Shown here piece after piece: positions 55,866 to 64,000 of a DNA stretch of 64,000 nucleotides; the stretch's first letter is position 1; every line of letters starts with the position of its first letter. The notes under the pieces are model-generated. The model was not told where the DNA came from. It worked only from the letters and a program-made list of their open reading frames with translations, and ran no database searches. The translations under genes and the position numbers were made by a program. This DNA is from G963664935 sp963664935 (GTDB lineage: Bacteria > Pseudomonadota > Gammaproteobacteria > Methylococcales > G963664935). The stretch lies in NCBI GenBank assembly GCA_963664935.2, contig CAXXSE010000006.1, positions 930,001 to 994,000 on the forward strand. The letters are read 5' to 3'.

Positions 55866-57302
55866 TTAATGGCGACATCTGTTTGGAAAGGAATGATCGA
55901 CAATCCTGAATGACAAGTAACGGTTTTCTAACCATGTCTGCTTACTAAAGAATTCTTTAGCGAACGACTGAAGTAATTCGGCGTTGTTTATCAGATAAAT
56001 TTTGCCGTCGATTCTAATCTTCATGGGCAGTTGCATTGTATTTTTCCGCGTTGTGAAATACCTTTGAAAATCAAATAAGACCATACCCAGTCCTTGCTCT
56101 CGCAAGGGCATAAGTACGGGCATTATGGTTTCTGCTATATAGACAATTTGATTTTGGTAGGAAAATAAATCGAGGGGTTTTTGAACGATGTAATGATTGG
56201 AGATTTCTCCCTCCGTTCTCAGACCACTAAACATTTGGAGTGTTCCTCCTGTTCCCAAGCCAATGTATGGGCTCCAGCAGTGCAAAAAGAACCAAATCGG
56301 GATGATGTTAACAAAGGAAAAAGAAGAGGACATGCGATAAAGCTTATCCGTTGATCCGAATCTTCCATGTTTAAACACCAGAAAAATAAAGGCAACGCTG
56401 GATGTCGCAAACAATGTGTTAGTCAAAAAAACATGTCGTGTGTAACCCAGAAAGAGACCAAGAACGATTTGCAGGATTACGAAAAAGATCGTAAGTTTTG
56501 AGAAAAATCCTTTTTTCTTCAGGAACGCCGGAATAATTGGATCATGGCAAACGCGTTTTCCAAATTCAGGAGGTAGAAATAATGAATGTAACGCTATGGC
56601 AAATGCTGAAAAGTGCGCAAGCGTTCCAAAACTTGAGATTCCGACAATCAAATGAAATGACATTCCAATGAGCATCCCATAGTACTTGGTCCGTAAAGAG
56701 AACAGCAGCAACATCGCGACAAATTCAATAATCAGAGTCCCATAAATCGCTAACCATTTACTTAGGGCGTATTGCGCGGCAAATTCAGGTAGCAAACCGT
56801 TCATGAAGGGTATGGCGCAACTGGATTCAAAGCTCATGAATCCGGAGTTTAATTTGTGGAATGTGCCGAAAAAATACATGATGATCAATAACCATCTGCC
56901 CACTGGACTGAATAATGGAAATACTTCCGAGGGATCTATATCCAAGGACATTTTCTTGATTGCCCGATAACCGAAAGACAGTAGAATGCTCAGGCTTAGG
57001 AAAATTTCCATGATTAAATGGTCGGCTACCTGGGGCAAACGAAGTCCAATAGCTATCAGCTACCCAGCCGAAAAAGCGACAAGAGCTAACGATTTCGTCG
57101 GATAACAGGCCGCGATGAATGCGGTTGACAGGGCCAGAAAAAATAGGGGTGTAACCAGCGGATCGAAGTGAAGCCAGAATCTTAGAATTTCACGTGACGA
57201 TGATGTGTAGTGCCAGATAGAAGAAATTGCGAATAGCCAAATGAATAAGGCGGCATGGGAAAATCCCTCCGGTTTTGTTTCTCCATTGATTGTTTGTGGC
57301 AT
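55866..57302 (-). pseudogene. Second HTTM-like membrane protein, interrupted by one in-frame stop
   Basis: Two frames, 57060-57302 and 55866-57038, lie in the same register, separated by a TAG at 57060-57062 and 21 bases. Read through, they make one protein of ~477 residues. It has an N-terminal helix (FIWLFAISSIWHYTSSSREI), several TM segments (IMYFFGTFHKLNSGFMSFES, and PIWFFLHCWSPYIGLGTGG). A soluble tail follows with MFSGLRTEGEISNHYIVQKP. The 'FHKLN' and 'GLRTxGxxxMFSGLRTEG' motifs fit HTTM-related membrane proteins. It is distantly like the HTTM protein at 9407-10276. The stop may be a true mutation or a base error; if read as it stands, translation may start again at 57038. Confidence 0.6.
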
Positions 57303-57541
57303 GGATTGGTTTTAAGTATCAGCGATGTGGATCATGACAAGTATAATGGCCTTTTGGCGCCGTATTTGTCAGAGATAGCGAGAGTTCAATCACGCTATTG
57401 AAATTAAAGGAAATATCTGCCTTTCAAATCCCGATGTTTCACAGATAGTATAGGAAGTGCCCGAAAATAGTTTGAATACACTATGAACGACCAGGTGACC
57501 CACTCTATTTTTTGGACGCTCTAACATTCATTGCCAATGCA
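57303..57541. other. Spacer before MITE 2
   Basis: About 240 bases upstream of the MITE with no coding frame. It should hold the promoter of the HTTM-like gene on the minus strand. Confidence 0.35.
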
Positions 57542-57768
57542 AGTCTATTCCAATCTATAAATGGCCCTGAAATTTGGAACAGATCATGAATAACCTTTTA
57601 ACTGGAGCGGAAGAGGTGTCAAGGAGGAGTTTGTAGCGTAGCGGAGGAATCTCCTTGACACTTCTGAAGCGTAAGTTAACCTCAATTTATGATCTGTTCT
57701 CGGTTTCAGGGCCATTTCACGTTAGAAATTACCCCCCTCTTCAGGGCCATTTCATATTGGACAAGACT
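57542..57768. mobile_element. MITE copy 2 (227 bp) with the ends of the resident IS
   Basis: It differs from the copy at 39790 at only about three positions over 227 bases. It has the same AGTCTATTCCAATCTATAAA start and ACAAGACT end. The pentamer AATGC is repeated on both sides (57536-57540 and 57769-57773, taking one A as part of the element), the expected 5-base duplication. The near identity of the two copies indicates recent movement. Confidence 0.88.
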
Positions 57769-57791
57769 AATGCTGGTGAAGAGAGGTTACT

Positions 57792-58292
57792 ATGGGACTA
57801 TTGAAAACAGGCATATTAATTTGCTTTTTTAGACGCAGGCTGGACGAGATTCCGAATTCGTTTACGATTTTTACTAAGACCCTCATGATATATTTCTGTA
57901 TATCGACGATTCTAAAGGCCTTGATTATCCTGCCCCATCTCGCGTTCCTCCAAACCGTTTACGAAATAGGCTTAACATTTGCGTTCGTTGGGATACTGCT
58001 TTTAGTATTTCGTAAACGCACGCAGTTCGTCCAAACTTTGACGGCGTTGTTAACGTGCGAAAGCATCGTGGCGTTTTGTACAATACCGGTAACCTTGTGG
58101 TTGAGTGTTTCTACCAGCGACGTTATTTTGATCCCCTTTTACGCACGGGGCGTTTTTCTGGTATGGGGATTGGCTGTAATATGCTATATCCTAAAGGAAA
58201 CCTTGGTTAAGGAAATATCCTTTAGTTTTCAGCTTGCCTGTTTATATTTTGTTCAAATTTTCGGGGTATCCTCGATTTTAGCCATGGTTTGA
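57792..58292 (+). CDS. Small polytopic membrane protein, unknown
   Basis: This 166-residue protein has four to five TM helices (MIYFCISTILKALIILPHLA, IGLTFAFVGILLLVFRK, LLTCESIVAFCTIPVTLWLS, GVFLVWGLAVICYILK, and FQLACLYFVQIFGVSSILAM). It starts 23 bases after MITE 2 and ends 63 bases before the pyruvate kinase gene. No family is recognised. Confidence 0.65.
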   Translation: MGLLKTGILICFFRRRLDEIPNSFTIFTKTLMIYFCISTILKALIILPHLAFLQTVYEIGLTFAFVGILLLVFRKRTQFVQTLTALLTCESIVAFCTIPVTLWLSVSTSDVILIPFYARGVFLVWGLAVICYILKETLVKEISFSFQLACLYFVQIFGVSSILAMV

Positions 58293-58354
58293 TTAGCGAT
58301 ATGGGAGTCGTCCGGACGACTTCCTAAAACCGCGCCTCCTTATCTGGAAACCAA

Positions 58355-59809
58355 ATGCCCATTGTTACCAAGCTAAATTTACTCAAGGAACGCCGAACAA
58401 AAATCATCGCCACGCTTGGCCCGTCATCCATGGATCGGGATAAAATCAAACTGCTTATCGAGGCCGGAGCGGACGTGGTTCGCCTCAATATGTCCCATGG
58501 CGACCACCAGACCCATCGAGATGTTTATCACCGGGTACGAGAAATTTCAGCAAATCTGAATAAGCACGTAGCGATTTTGGCGGATCTTTGTGGACCTAAA
58601 ATCCGTACCGGTCGTTTTAAAAATGGGCGTATCGACTTGATTGATGGTACAGCGGTTACTATTACAACACGCGATGTGGTTGGAGAAGCAGGCATTATTC
58701 CATCCCAATACGTTGCTTTGGCGGATGATGTTCGGCCGGGTAATCGAATCCTGCTTGATGACGGTAAAATCGAGCTGGGGGTAGTCCATACCGATGGAAT
58801 GGAAATAGTTTGCAATGTCGTTCATGGCGGGATTCTGACCGACCATAAAGGTATAAATCTACCGGGTGTAAATGTTTCCGCTCCCGCGTTAACCGAAAAA
58901 GACCGGAAAGACGCATTGTTCGCGTTGGATCTTGGGGTGGATTTTTTGGCCCTTTCATTTGTCAGGCGGGGTTCGGATGTTATTGAATTGCGGAACCTGG
59001 TGGAGGAGCATGGTTCTACGACCGGGCTAATCGCCAAAATCGAAAAACCTGAAGCGCTCAAAAACAGCCGGGAAATTCTTGATGCGTCGGACGGTATTAT
59101 GATCGCAAGAGGCGATTTGGGCGTCGAATTGGATCCTGAAGAAGTACCGATCGCCCAACACCAACTTATTCATCGGGCGCGAGCGGTACACAAACCGGTC
59201 ATCGTCGCGACCCAGATGCTTGAGTCGATGATGGACAGCGCCCGTCCGACGCGCGCCGAAGTCACCGATATCTCCCATGCGGTATCGTCTGGAGCCGATG
59301 CCGTTATGTTGTCGGGAGAAACCGCCGCCGGTGCGTTTCCCGTGAAAGCGGTTGAAATGATGGCGCGCATTGTAAAACAAACGGAAGCCTATGCCTGGCG
59401 GCGCAATCATCCGTCTGATCTATCACAATCGCCAGGACAGAATGAGCCTGTACTATTTGGCGAAGCGCTTGCACAAGCAACCGCGAACCTGGCCTTCGAT
59501 TTGTCCGCCGAAGTTATTCTCGTTATCTCGCAAAGTGGTATGTCCGCGGCCACTGTCAGCGCTGCCCGGCCAACCGCGCCAATTGTCGCGATCTCATCAA
59601 GCGAAAAAATTTGTCGGCAAATGAACCTTTTATGGGGCGTGATTCCGGTAATATCGAAAGAAGTCGGCTGTACCAATCCGAATCCCATCGCCAAAAAAAT
59701 TGCACTGCAAATGGAATTCGCGAAATCGGGCGGATTCGTTTTGTTGGTGCGCGGATTCAGCAGCGATCCTGAAATGAATACGCCTTCCGTGACTGTTCTG
59801 CGGGTTTGA
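58355..59809 (+). CDS. pyk: Pyruvate kinase
   Basis: This 484-residue enzyme makes pyruvate and ATP from PEP and ADP in glycolysis. Motifs are RRTKIIATLGPSSMDRDKIK at the N-terminus, the cofactor-binding NMSHGDHQTHRD region, LIAKIEKPEALKNSREILDA (catalytic Lys), MIARGDLGVELDPEEVPIAQ and the C-terminal domain with SGETAAGAFPVKAVEMMA. Length and motifs are normal for the bacterial type. Confidence 0.95.
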   Translation: MPIVTKLNLLKERRTKIIATLGPSSMDRDKIKLLIEAGADVVRLNMSHGDHQTHRDVYHRVREISANLNKHVAILADLCGPKIRTGRFKNGRIDLIDGTAVTITTRDVVGEAGIIPSQYVALADDVRPGNRILLDDGKIELGVVHTDGMEIVCNVVHGGILTDHKGINLPGVNVSAPALTEKDRKDALFALDLGVDFLALSFVRRGSDVIELRNLVEEHGSTTGLIAKIEKPEALKNSREILDASDGIMIARGDLGVELDPEEVPIAQHQLIHRARAVHKPVIVATQMLESMMDSARPTRAEVTDISHAVSSGADAVMLSGETAAGAFPVKAVEMMARIVKQTEAYAWRRNHPSDLSQSPGQNEPVLFGEALAQATANLAFDLSAEVILVISQSGMSAATVSAARPTAPIVAISSSEKICRQMNLLWGVIPVISKEVGCTNPNPIAKKIALQMEFAKSGGFVLLVRGFSSDPEMNTPSVTVLRV

Positions 59810-59931
59810 GAAATACCGATAGATTTCAAGGTAGTTGTCGGTCGAGGCGGCGCCAATAAACCTCGAACCATTCGCAAAGGGGCCGACGGTCGCCCATCAG
59901 CTCTCGAAACTGGTTCATCGCAAGTGTCGAC

Positions 59932-60474
59932 TCACTGGAATTCGTATCCAAACACCTCGATATCCTCCCGGTAATACTCCCGAACAATCTCTCGAGACTC
60001 AGGGGTGTAATATGGACGGTAGTCTCGATCCCGATTTGAACCGTTGTGGTGGCCGAGGCTTCCCTCAATCCCGTACTTCCGCGCGAATCGACACCAATCT
60101 TCTTCGAGTCTATCGTACCGGAGGACCTCATCGACCAGCATATCCCCCCCCGCCGTTACTGACCCCATCGAGTCTGGGGCAGAAACCAGATTAGACTGTC
60201 GTCGATCATATTGCTGTGCCGGTAGGGGATTCCATTGGACTCGAAATAGGTGCAAGTTCGGTTCGCCATGATCGAAGCGGCGCCTGCGGAAGCAATACTC
60301 CGAAAGCACTCGGTCGAAAGGGTTGCGAACCACGGCGAAAATCGGCGCATCTCGCCCATGCTCCGCAATCCAGCTCTCAGCTATCCGATGCCCGGCGGGC
60401 ATGATGGCATTGCCAGCGGCGGAGACGATACTCGTCCCGGCGTTCTTGCTGATGTGGATGAAGACCGGCTTCAA
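59932..60474 (-). CDS. Sulfotransferase-family protein, GC-rich
   Basis: This 180-residue protein begins MKPVFIHISKNAGTSIVSAA, the 5'-phosphosulfate (PAPS) loop of sulfotransferases, and has FAVVRNPFDRVLSEYCFRRR, the 3'-phosphate motif with Arg and Ser. The C-terminus is YRPYYTPESREIVREYYRED. It should transfer a sulfate from PAPS to an acceptor that cannot be named. It is shorter than most members of the family, which are often 220-300 residues. The DNA is clearly more GC-rich than its neighbours, suggesting transfer. It is convergent with pyk and adjacent to the repeat block at 60498. Confidence 0.7.
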   Translation of the reverse strand: MKPVFIHISKNAGTSIVSAAGNAIMPAGHRIAESWIAEHGRDAPIFAVVRNPFDRVLSEYCFRRRRFDHGEPNLHLFRVQWNPLPAQQYDRRQSNLVSAPDSMGSVTAGGDMLVDEVLRYDRLEEDWCRFARKYGIEGSLGHHNGSNRDRDYRPYYTPESREIVREYYREDIEVFGYEFQ

Positions 60475-60497
60475 CGGCTGCCCAAAAAATAGGAACT

Positions 60498-60569
60498 CTT
60501 AACAACCATCATCTAAAAGACGATAGTTAGCATTATGGATTTAAAGTCCGGATACGGGTTTAAAACCAG
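60498..60569 (-). repeat. REP-like hairpin cluster, decayed copy
   Basis: The segment CTTAACAACCATCATCTAAA and the following GACGATAG, GGATTTAAAGTCCGGATACG and GGTTTAAAACC is an inverted, mutated copy of the block at 61298-61372. In this copy the hairpin stems have partly lost pairing. Confidence 0.65.
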
Positions 60570-60573
60570 TTTA

Positions 60574-60888
60574 TTATTCCATCCGAAAATCGTCATTCTT
60601 AGTGGGCTCAAAATCGCGGAGTGCTGGAGACGGCACAGAGTATACCAAAGCCGAGTAGAGCGAACCTTTCATACGGCAACGTAGGAGAGCTTTATTGTAG
60701 GCAAATTTGTCGAAAATGACATTTGTCCCGGTTTTCAAGTCGATTGGTGAAGCATAAATTTTCTCTATCTCCGATGGAACCAATATCTTGACCCGATCAT
60801 CCGCATCGAAGTCAGGGATTCTGGTTATAGTTAATTCGCCCCAAAACGGTGCAAAAGTGGTAACACAAAAGACCTTAACGGCTCTCAA
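60574..60888 (-). CDS. Hypothetical protein between REP-like clusters
   Basis: The frame uses a TTG at 60888 and gives 104 residues without Cys-rich or TM features (MRAVKVFCVTTFAPFWGELT, then ITRIPDFDADDRVKILVPSE and LRCRMKGSLYSALVYSVPSP). No RBS is convincing and the family is not recognised. It lies inside the DNA bracketed by inverted REP-like clusters, which could make it cargo or a coincidence. Confidence 0.35.
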   Translation of the reverse strand: MRAVKVFCVTTFAPFWGELTITRIPDFDADDRVKILVPSEIEKIYASPIDLKTGTNVIFDKFAYNKALLRCRMKGSLYSALVYSVPSPALRDFEPTKNDDFRME

Positions 60889-61041
60889 ATATCGGGTTAA
60901 TCTACCAGAGCTAAACTCGATAGGCCAAATCTATCGATCAGAATATTGAATCAAATAGTCAATAGGTTATAGCGACTTTATCAAATCGCTCTTCATTAGT
61001 CTCCTTTAAGGTTGAAACCATCGCCTTTCAGGCGATTAGCT

Positions 61042-61167
61042 TTAGCTCTTGATTTTTCGTGCTCGTGCTCGTGCTCGTGCACGTGAACGAGTTTTAGCAT
61101 CACTTGCGAGGCGTTGAACCTCGGCAATCTGCAATCTCACCTCTTGCCTAAAAGCAAAGAACATCAT
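61042..61167 (-). CDS. Short ORF ending in an (Arg-Ala) repeat
   Basis: The frame MMFFAFRQEVRLQIAEVQRL continues into ASDAKTRSRARARARARKIK, the RARARARA being encoded by the CGTGCT hexamer repeat at 61058-61080 on the opposite strand. There is no clear RBS, so it may be coincidental. It is noted because the repeat has stayed in frame with the sequence before it. Confidence 0.2.
   Translation of the reverse strand: MMFFAFRQEVRLQIAEVQRLASDAKTRSRARARARARKIKS
61058..61080 (+). repeat. Tandem hexamer (CGTGCT)n, left arm of an inverted pair
   Basis: Three full CGTGCT units and a partial unit, followed by ACGTGAACG. The complement is repeated at 61248-61290 in five GAGCAC units, so the two can pair across ~170 bases. 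Confidence 0.8.
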
Positions 61168-61247
61168 CCATATTGAATGCAATGACCAAAAATCTATCGA
61201 GGCTTCGTAACCATTTATTCTTCATGCTCTAAAATGAGATTAACTCC

Positions 61248-61290
<43 letters not shown>

Positions 61291-61297
61291 GCCTATG

Positions 61298-61372
61298 AAC
61301 GGGTCTTTAACCCGTATCCGGACTTTCAGTCCGTAACACTAACCCTCCGTCTTTTAGACGGTGGTTGTTAAG
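61298..61372 (+). repeat. REP-like cluster of three hairpins
   Basis: Three consecutive small hairpins: ACGGGTCTTTAACCCGT (61299-61315), CGGACTTTCAGTCCG (61319-61333) and CCGTCTTTTAGACGG (61347-61361). Each has an A/T-rich 3-5-base loop. The cluster ends with GGTTGTTAAG, complementary to the start of the decayed copy at 60498. A fourth hairpin of the same style, ATCGCCTTTCAGGCGAT, lies at 61020-61036. Confidence 0.8.
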
Positions 61373-61453
61373 TTTCAATATTGTAAATCCGAATATTCGG
61401 CATGATGATTGCTTCTGCATGATTTAGCCTCTGTCTAGTCACTCACTAAAGAA

Positions 61454-62914
61454 ATGGTAGATTCAAACTTGAATATATTTTCCTTCAAGGGAAAAAATCG
61501 GATCCTGCATTTAACCTGGTTCGCGTTTTTTCTGACCTTTGTCGTCTGGTTTAATCATGCGCCTTTGATGTTGCTCATCAAAGAAACCTTCCAGCTCACC
61601 GATGAAGAAGTCAAAACTATTTTAATTCTTAATGTGGCGCTTACGATTCCAGCGCGGATTATTATTGGCATGCTTGTTGACCAATTTGGTCCACGTGTGG
61701 TGTATTCATTGTTGCTGTTTTTTTCCAGCTTCCTGTGTTTCTTCTTTGCGTTGGCGGACAGTTTTCAGACACTCGCCATAGCCAGATTCTTGCTTGGTTT
61801 CATTGGCGCCGGGTTTGTCATCGGTATTCGTATCATCAGTGAATGGTTTCCGGCGAAACAAGTCGGTTTGGCTGAAGGGTTCTATAAGGGTTGGGGGAAC
61901 TTCGGTTCGGCGGCTGCCGCCGTGACGCTACCAACAATCGCTCTGTTGGTTGGAGGCGATGACGGATGGCGCTATTCGGTTGGCCTGACCGGACTATTTA
62001 CGCTGGTCTATTCATTCATTTATTATTTTTCCGTCACGGATACGCCCGTCGGTTCTACTTATTTCAAACCCAACAAACCGGGTGGGCTGGAAGTTACAAG
62101 CAAGGGTGATTTCTTCTTTTACCTGCTCACCAATATCCCACTTTATGGATCGATGGCTTTATTGGCCTGGAAACTAGCATCGTTGAATTTGTTAACGATT
62201 GATATTGTCAATTTAATCTATCTAGCGCTAAGTTTTATTTATATTTTGCAAAGCTACCAAATTTATAAAGTAAACGCTGACATTTTCAAGCGGCCCGTGG
62301 AGGAAATACACGCCTACAAATTCAAGCAGGTCGCTATTTTGAACCTTGCTTATATGGTAACTTTCGGGACCGAACTCGCCGTGGTCTCCATGTTGCCCTT
62401 GTTTTTTTTGGATACCTTTGAAGTTTCGGTTGTCAATGCTGGGCTATTGGCTTCCTGTTATGCGTTTATCGATATCATCTCGTGCCCAAGTGGTGGCTGG
62501 ATCAGCGACAGATTCGGGCGTAAAAAGTCATTATTGGTTCTTCTTGTCGGGTTGACCGTCGGCTTTGCAGTTATGGGTCAAATCAGCTCAGACTGGCCAA
62601 TCGGTCTAGCAGTGTTACTGATCATGATTTGCTCGTTTTTTGTAGGCTCGGGGTCCGGCGCCGTATTCGCCATTGTGCCTTTGATCAAACGTCGTTTGAC
62701 CGGGCAGATCGCGGGCATGACCGGCGCCTACGGAAATATTGGGGCGCTTCTATTTTTAACCGTACTGTCTTTTGTAACGCCACAGATATTTTTTATGGTG
62801 ATCGCGGGCACGGCGCTCATCACGGTGTTTACGGTTTTATTTTTGGATGAACCCAAGGGACATATGGCCGAAATTCTACCGGATGGAACCGTTGAAATAA
62901 TTGAAATAGGGTAG
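61454..62914 (+). CDS. narK: NarK-type nitrate/nitrite transporter (MFS)
   Basis: This 486-residue, twelve-TM protein has the NarK/NRT2 motifs: WFAFFLTFVVWFNHAPLMLL in TM1, GMLVDQFGPRVVYSLLLFFS in the first loop, the nitrate signature in WGNFGSAAAAVTLPTIAL (TM5), and GGWISDRFGRKKSLLVLLVG in the second half with SGSGAVFAIVPLIKRRLTGQ. It imports nitrate or exchanges nitrate and nitrite across the inner membrane. It is followed by an amt remnant. No nitrate reductase is in the window. The ATG start is supported by AAAGAAATG, without a strong RBS. Confidence 0.88.
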   Translation: MVDSNLNIFSFKGKNRILHLTWFAFFLTFVVWFNHAPLMLLIKETFQLTDEEVKTILILNVALTIPARIIIGMLVDQFGPRVVYSLLLFFSSFLCFFFALADSFQTLAIARFLLGFIGAGFVIGIRIISEWFPAKQVGLAEGFYKGWGNFGSAAAAVTLPTIALLVGGDDGWRYSVGLTGLFTLVYSFIYYFSVTDTPVGSTYFKPNKPGGLEVTSKGDFFFYLLTNIPLYGSMALLAWKLASLNLLTIDIVNLIYLALSFIYILQSYQIYKVNADIFKRPVEEIHAYKFKQVAILNLAYMVTFGTELAVVSMLPLFFLDTFEVSVVNAGLLASCYAFIDIISCPSGGWISDRFGRKKSLLVLLVGLTVGFAVMGQISSDWPIGLAVLLIMICSFFVGSGSGAVFAIVPLIKRRLTGQIAGMTGAYGNIGALLFLTVLSFVTPQIFFMVIAGTALITVFTVLFLDEPKGHMAEILPDGTVEIIEIG

Positions 62915-62961
62915 GGCGGCTGATATTGATTTAGTACTCGATCCGGATGTCTTACCTTTAA

Positions 62962-63609
62962 CCCCACCACAAATCCGCCAGATTGTGCGTCGTGACCGGC
63001 GCGGGTATGCTCTGGGTGGGCTGGTTCGGTTTTAATGTCGGCAGCGCCTTAGCGGCGGACGGTTCGGCGGGAATGGCAATGCTGGTAACGCATATTGGGG
63101 CAGCCTCCGGAGCATTCGCTTGGATGTGTGTTGAATGGGTTCGCTACGGGAAACCCAGTGTGCTCGGAATTGTGACGGGGATGGTTGCGGGACTTGGAAC
63201 GATCACACCGGCGTCTGGCTTTGTAGGTCCCATCGGTGCGCTAGTTATCGGAATGACTGCCGGGGTAGCCTGTTATTACGCAACTCAAGGGATCAAACGT
63301 GGTTTGAAAATTGATGACTCGTTAGATGTATTTCCGGTACACGGAGTAGGGGGAATAATCGGTACTCTTCTGACGGGTGTTTTTGTATCGAGTAGTTTTG
63401 GCGGGAGCGGTTTACCCGAGGGGGTGAGTATGGGTCAGCAGGTTGTTATCCAGTTAACCGGCGTCGTTGCGACTATTGTGTGGTGTGGCGTGCTAACCTA
63501 CGTGATTTTGAAATTGTTGGATTTAACGATGGGTTTACGCGTTGATGTTGAAAAAGAAACCACTGGTTTAGATGTCGTTTTGCATGAAGAATCCGGTTAT
63601 AACATGTAA
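62962..63609 (+). pseudogene. amt: Ammonium transporter, N-terminal half deleted
   Basis: The frame is open from 62962 after a TAA and begins PHHKSARLCVVTGAGMLWVGWF, which corresponds to the middle of an Amt protein ('PHN...GAGMLWVGWFGFN'). It continues through GSALAADGSAGMAMLVTHIG, DVFPVHGVGGIIGTLLTGVF with the conserved His, and ends normally at EESGYNM. The missing part is roughly the first 200 residues, including the first five TM helices, so it cannot form a channel. The TTG at 62983 would be a spurious start. The junction lies ~50 bases after the narK stop. Confidence 0.8.
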
Positions 63610-63751
63610 TGTGGCGCTCATTGGAAATGGGCGCCCAATGACTTTGTATGTAAATTTTTTGACAAACACCATAAGAGAGATTTATAGTGGCCTTGCGGTT
63701 CAGAGTCTAACCCCAATGGCCGCGAACAAATGATAAATGGTAGAATGCCAG
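63610..63751. other. Spacer downstream of the amt remnant
   Basis: It begins with a stem GGCGCTCAT/ATGGGCGCC just after the stop. No other signal is clear. Confidence 0.35.
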
Positions 63752-63787
63752 CCCCGTTTTAAGCAATTAGAACGGGGTCGGTTTTTC
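63752..63787 (+). terminator. Intrinsic terminator
   Basis: CCCCGTT (63752-63758) pairs with AACGGGG (63771-63777), then TCGGTTTTT. It lies about 140 bases after the amt stop. Confidence 0.75.
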
Positions 63788-63799
63788 GCTCTTTTTTAA

Positions 63800-63834
63800 A
63801 ACGGGATGAGATCTTGTCCCGTTCTCGGTTTTTT
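63800..63834 (+). terminator. Second terminator-like hairpin
   Basis: AACGGGA (63800-63806) pairs with TCCCGTT (63817-63823), followed by CTCGGTTTTTT. It shares the CGGTTTTT tail with the preceding hairpin, so the two may be a tandem duplication. Confidence 0.65.
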
Positions 63835-64000
63835 GCGGCAGGCTTCGCGTTCTCGGATGACCGCCTGTATATCCCTTCGTTCCCAAGTACTGGCCATAAC
63901 TATCTAGTAACCGGGATACTCATTTTACCCTGCGAGACCATTACCGCTTCACCACCCACACGGATTGTTAGACGTCGGTTGGATTTGTTATCCATCTCAA

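Noticed and set aside
63900..63995. Minus-strand 31-codon frame at the right edge (MDNKSNRRLTIRVGGEAVMV)
   Set aside because: Could be the end of a gene beyond the window, but it is too short to support.

Overview
The window is a chromosomal segment of a gammaproteobacterium that I cannot place to genus from sequence alone. The evidence is a gammaproteobacterial-type rrn operon (16S, tRNA-Ile(GAT), tRNA-Ala(TGC), 23S, 5S), an argS-ftsN pair, nrdAB with two ATP-cones as in Pseudomonas, a sigma-54-type pilA promoter and a Fur-box-linked bfd. Most genes have a moderate base composition. The first ~1.5 kb is much more AT-rich, and one sulfotransferase gene near 60 kb is visibly more GC-rich.

Layout. 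1-5.2 kb is a worn accessory region: an AT-rich, frameshifted large protein (possibly a STAND-type defence protein), relics of an aldehyde:ferredoxin oxidoreductase and of a REP-associated transposase, a TIGR04255/HicB-like/HicA-like cassette with an in-frame stop, and a VapBC pair. 5.2-14.7 kb holds tldD-tldE, small unknown genes, an HTTM membrane protein, a TPR protein, a frameshifted fhs and mdh. 14.7-21.1 kb is the rrn operon. Its 23S gene carries a ~540-nt insertion in helix 25 made of two tandem hairpins around a GIY-YIG nuclease gene. 21.2-27.1 kb has small genes, bfd and an RND efflux pair. 27.8-29.2 kb is an intact insertion sequence. 29.3-30.6 kb has a radical-SAM AmrS-like gene and yggX. 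31.1-38.8 kb is a compact eight-gene operon carrying tryptophan/kynurenine through 3-hydroxyanthranilate to the aminomuconate level. 38.9-39.5 kb is a second toxin-antitoxin pair. 40-51 kb has an AI-2E-family permease, nrdAB, argS, an FtsN-like SPOR protein and purD. 51.3-53.8 kb pairs pilA with a TPR-containing GT-C-like membrane protein, a candidate pilin glycosylation enzyme. 54-64 kb has a RetSat/CrtI-like oxidoreductase, a broken HTTM gene, pyruvate kinase, the sulfotransferase, a hairpin-rich repeat block, a NarK-type nitrate transporter and an N-terminally deleted ammonium transporter.

Themes. Small repeats are common. Two nearly identical 227-bp MITEs share their ends with the resident IS. 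An ~83-bp palindromic repeat occurs four times and supplies the purD stop codon at one site. A pair of inverted REP-like hairpin clusters brackets 60.5-61.4 kb. Several genes carry single frameshifts or single stops (the AT-rich gene, the TIGR04255 gene, fhs, the second HTTM gene), alongside truncated amt and AOR. This fits either a decaying genome or residual assembly errors, and each case is marked.
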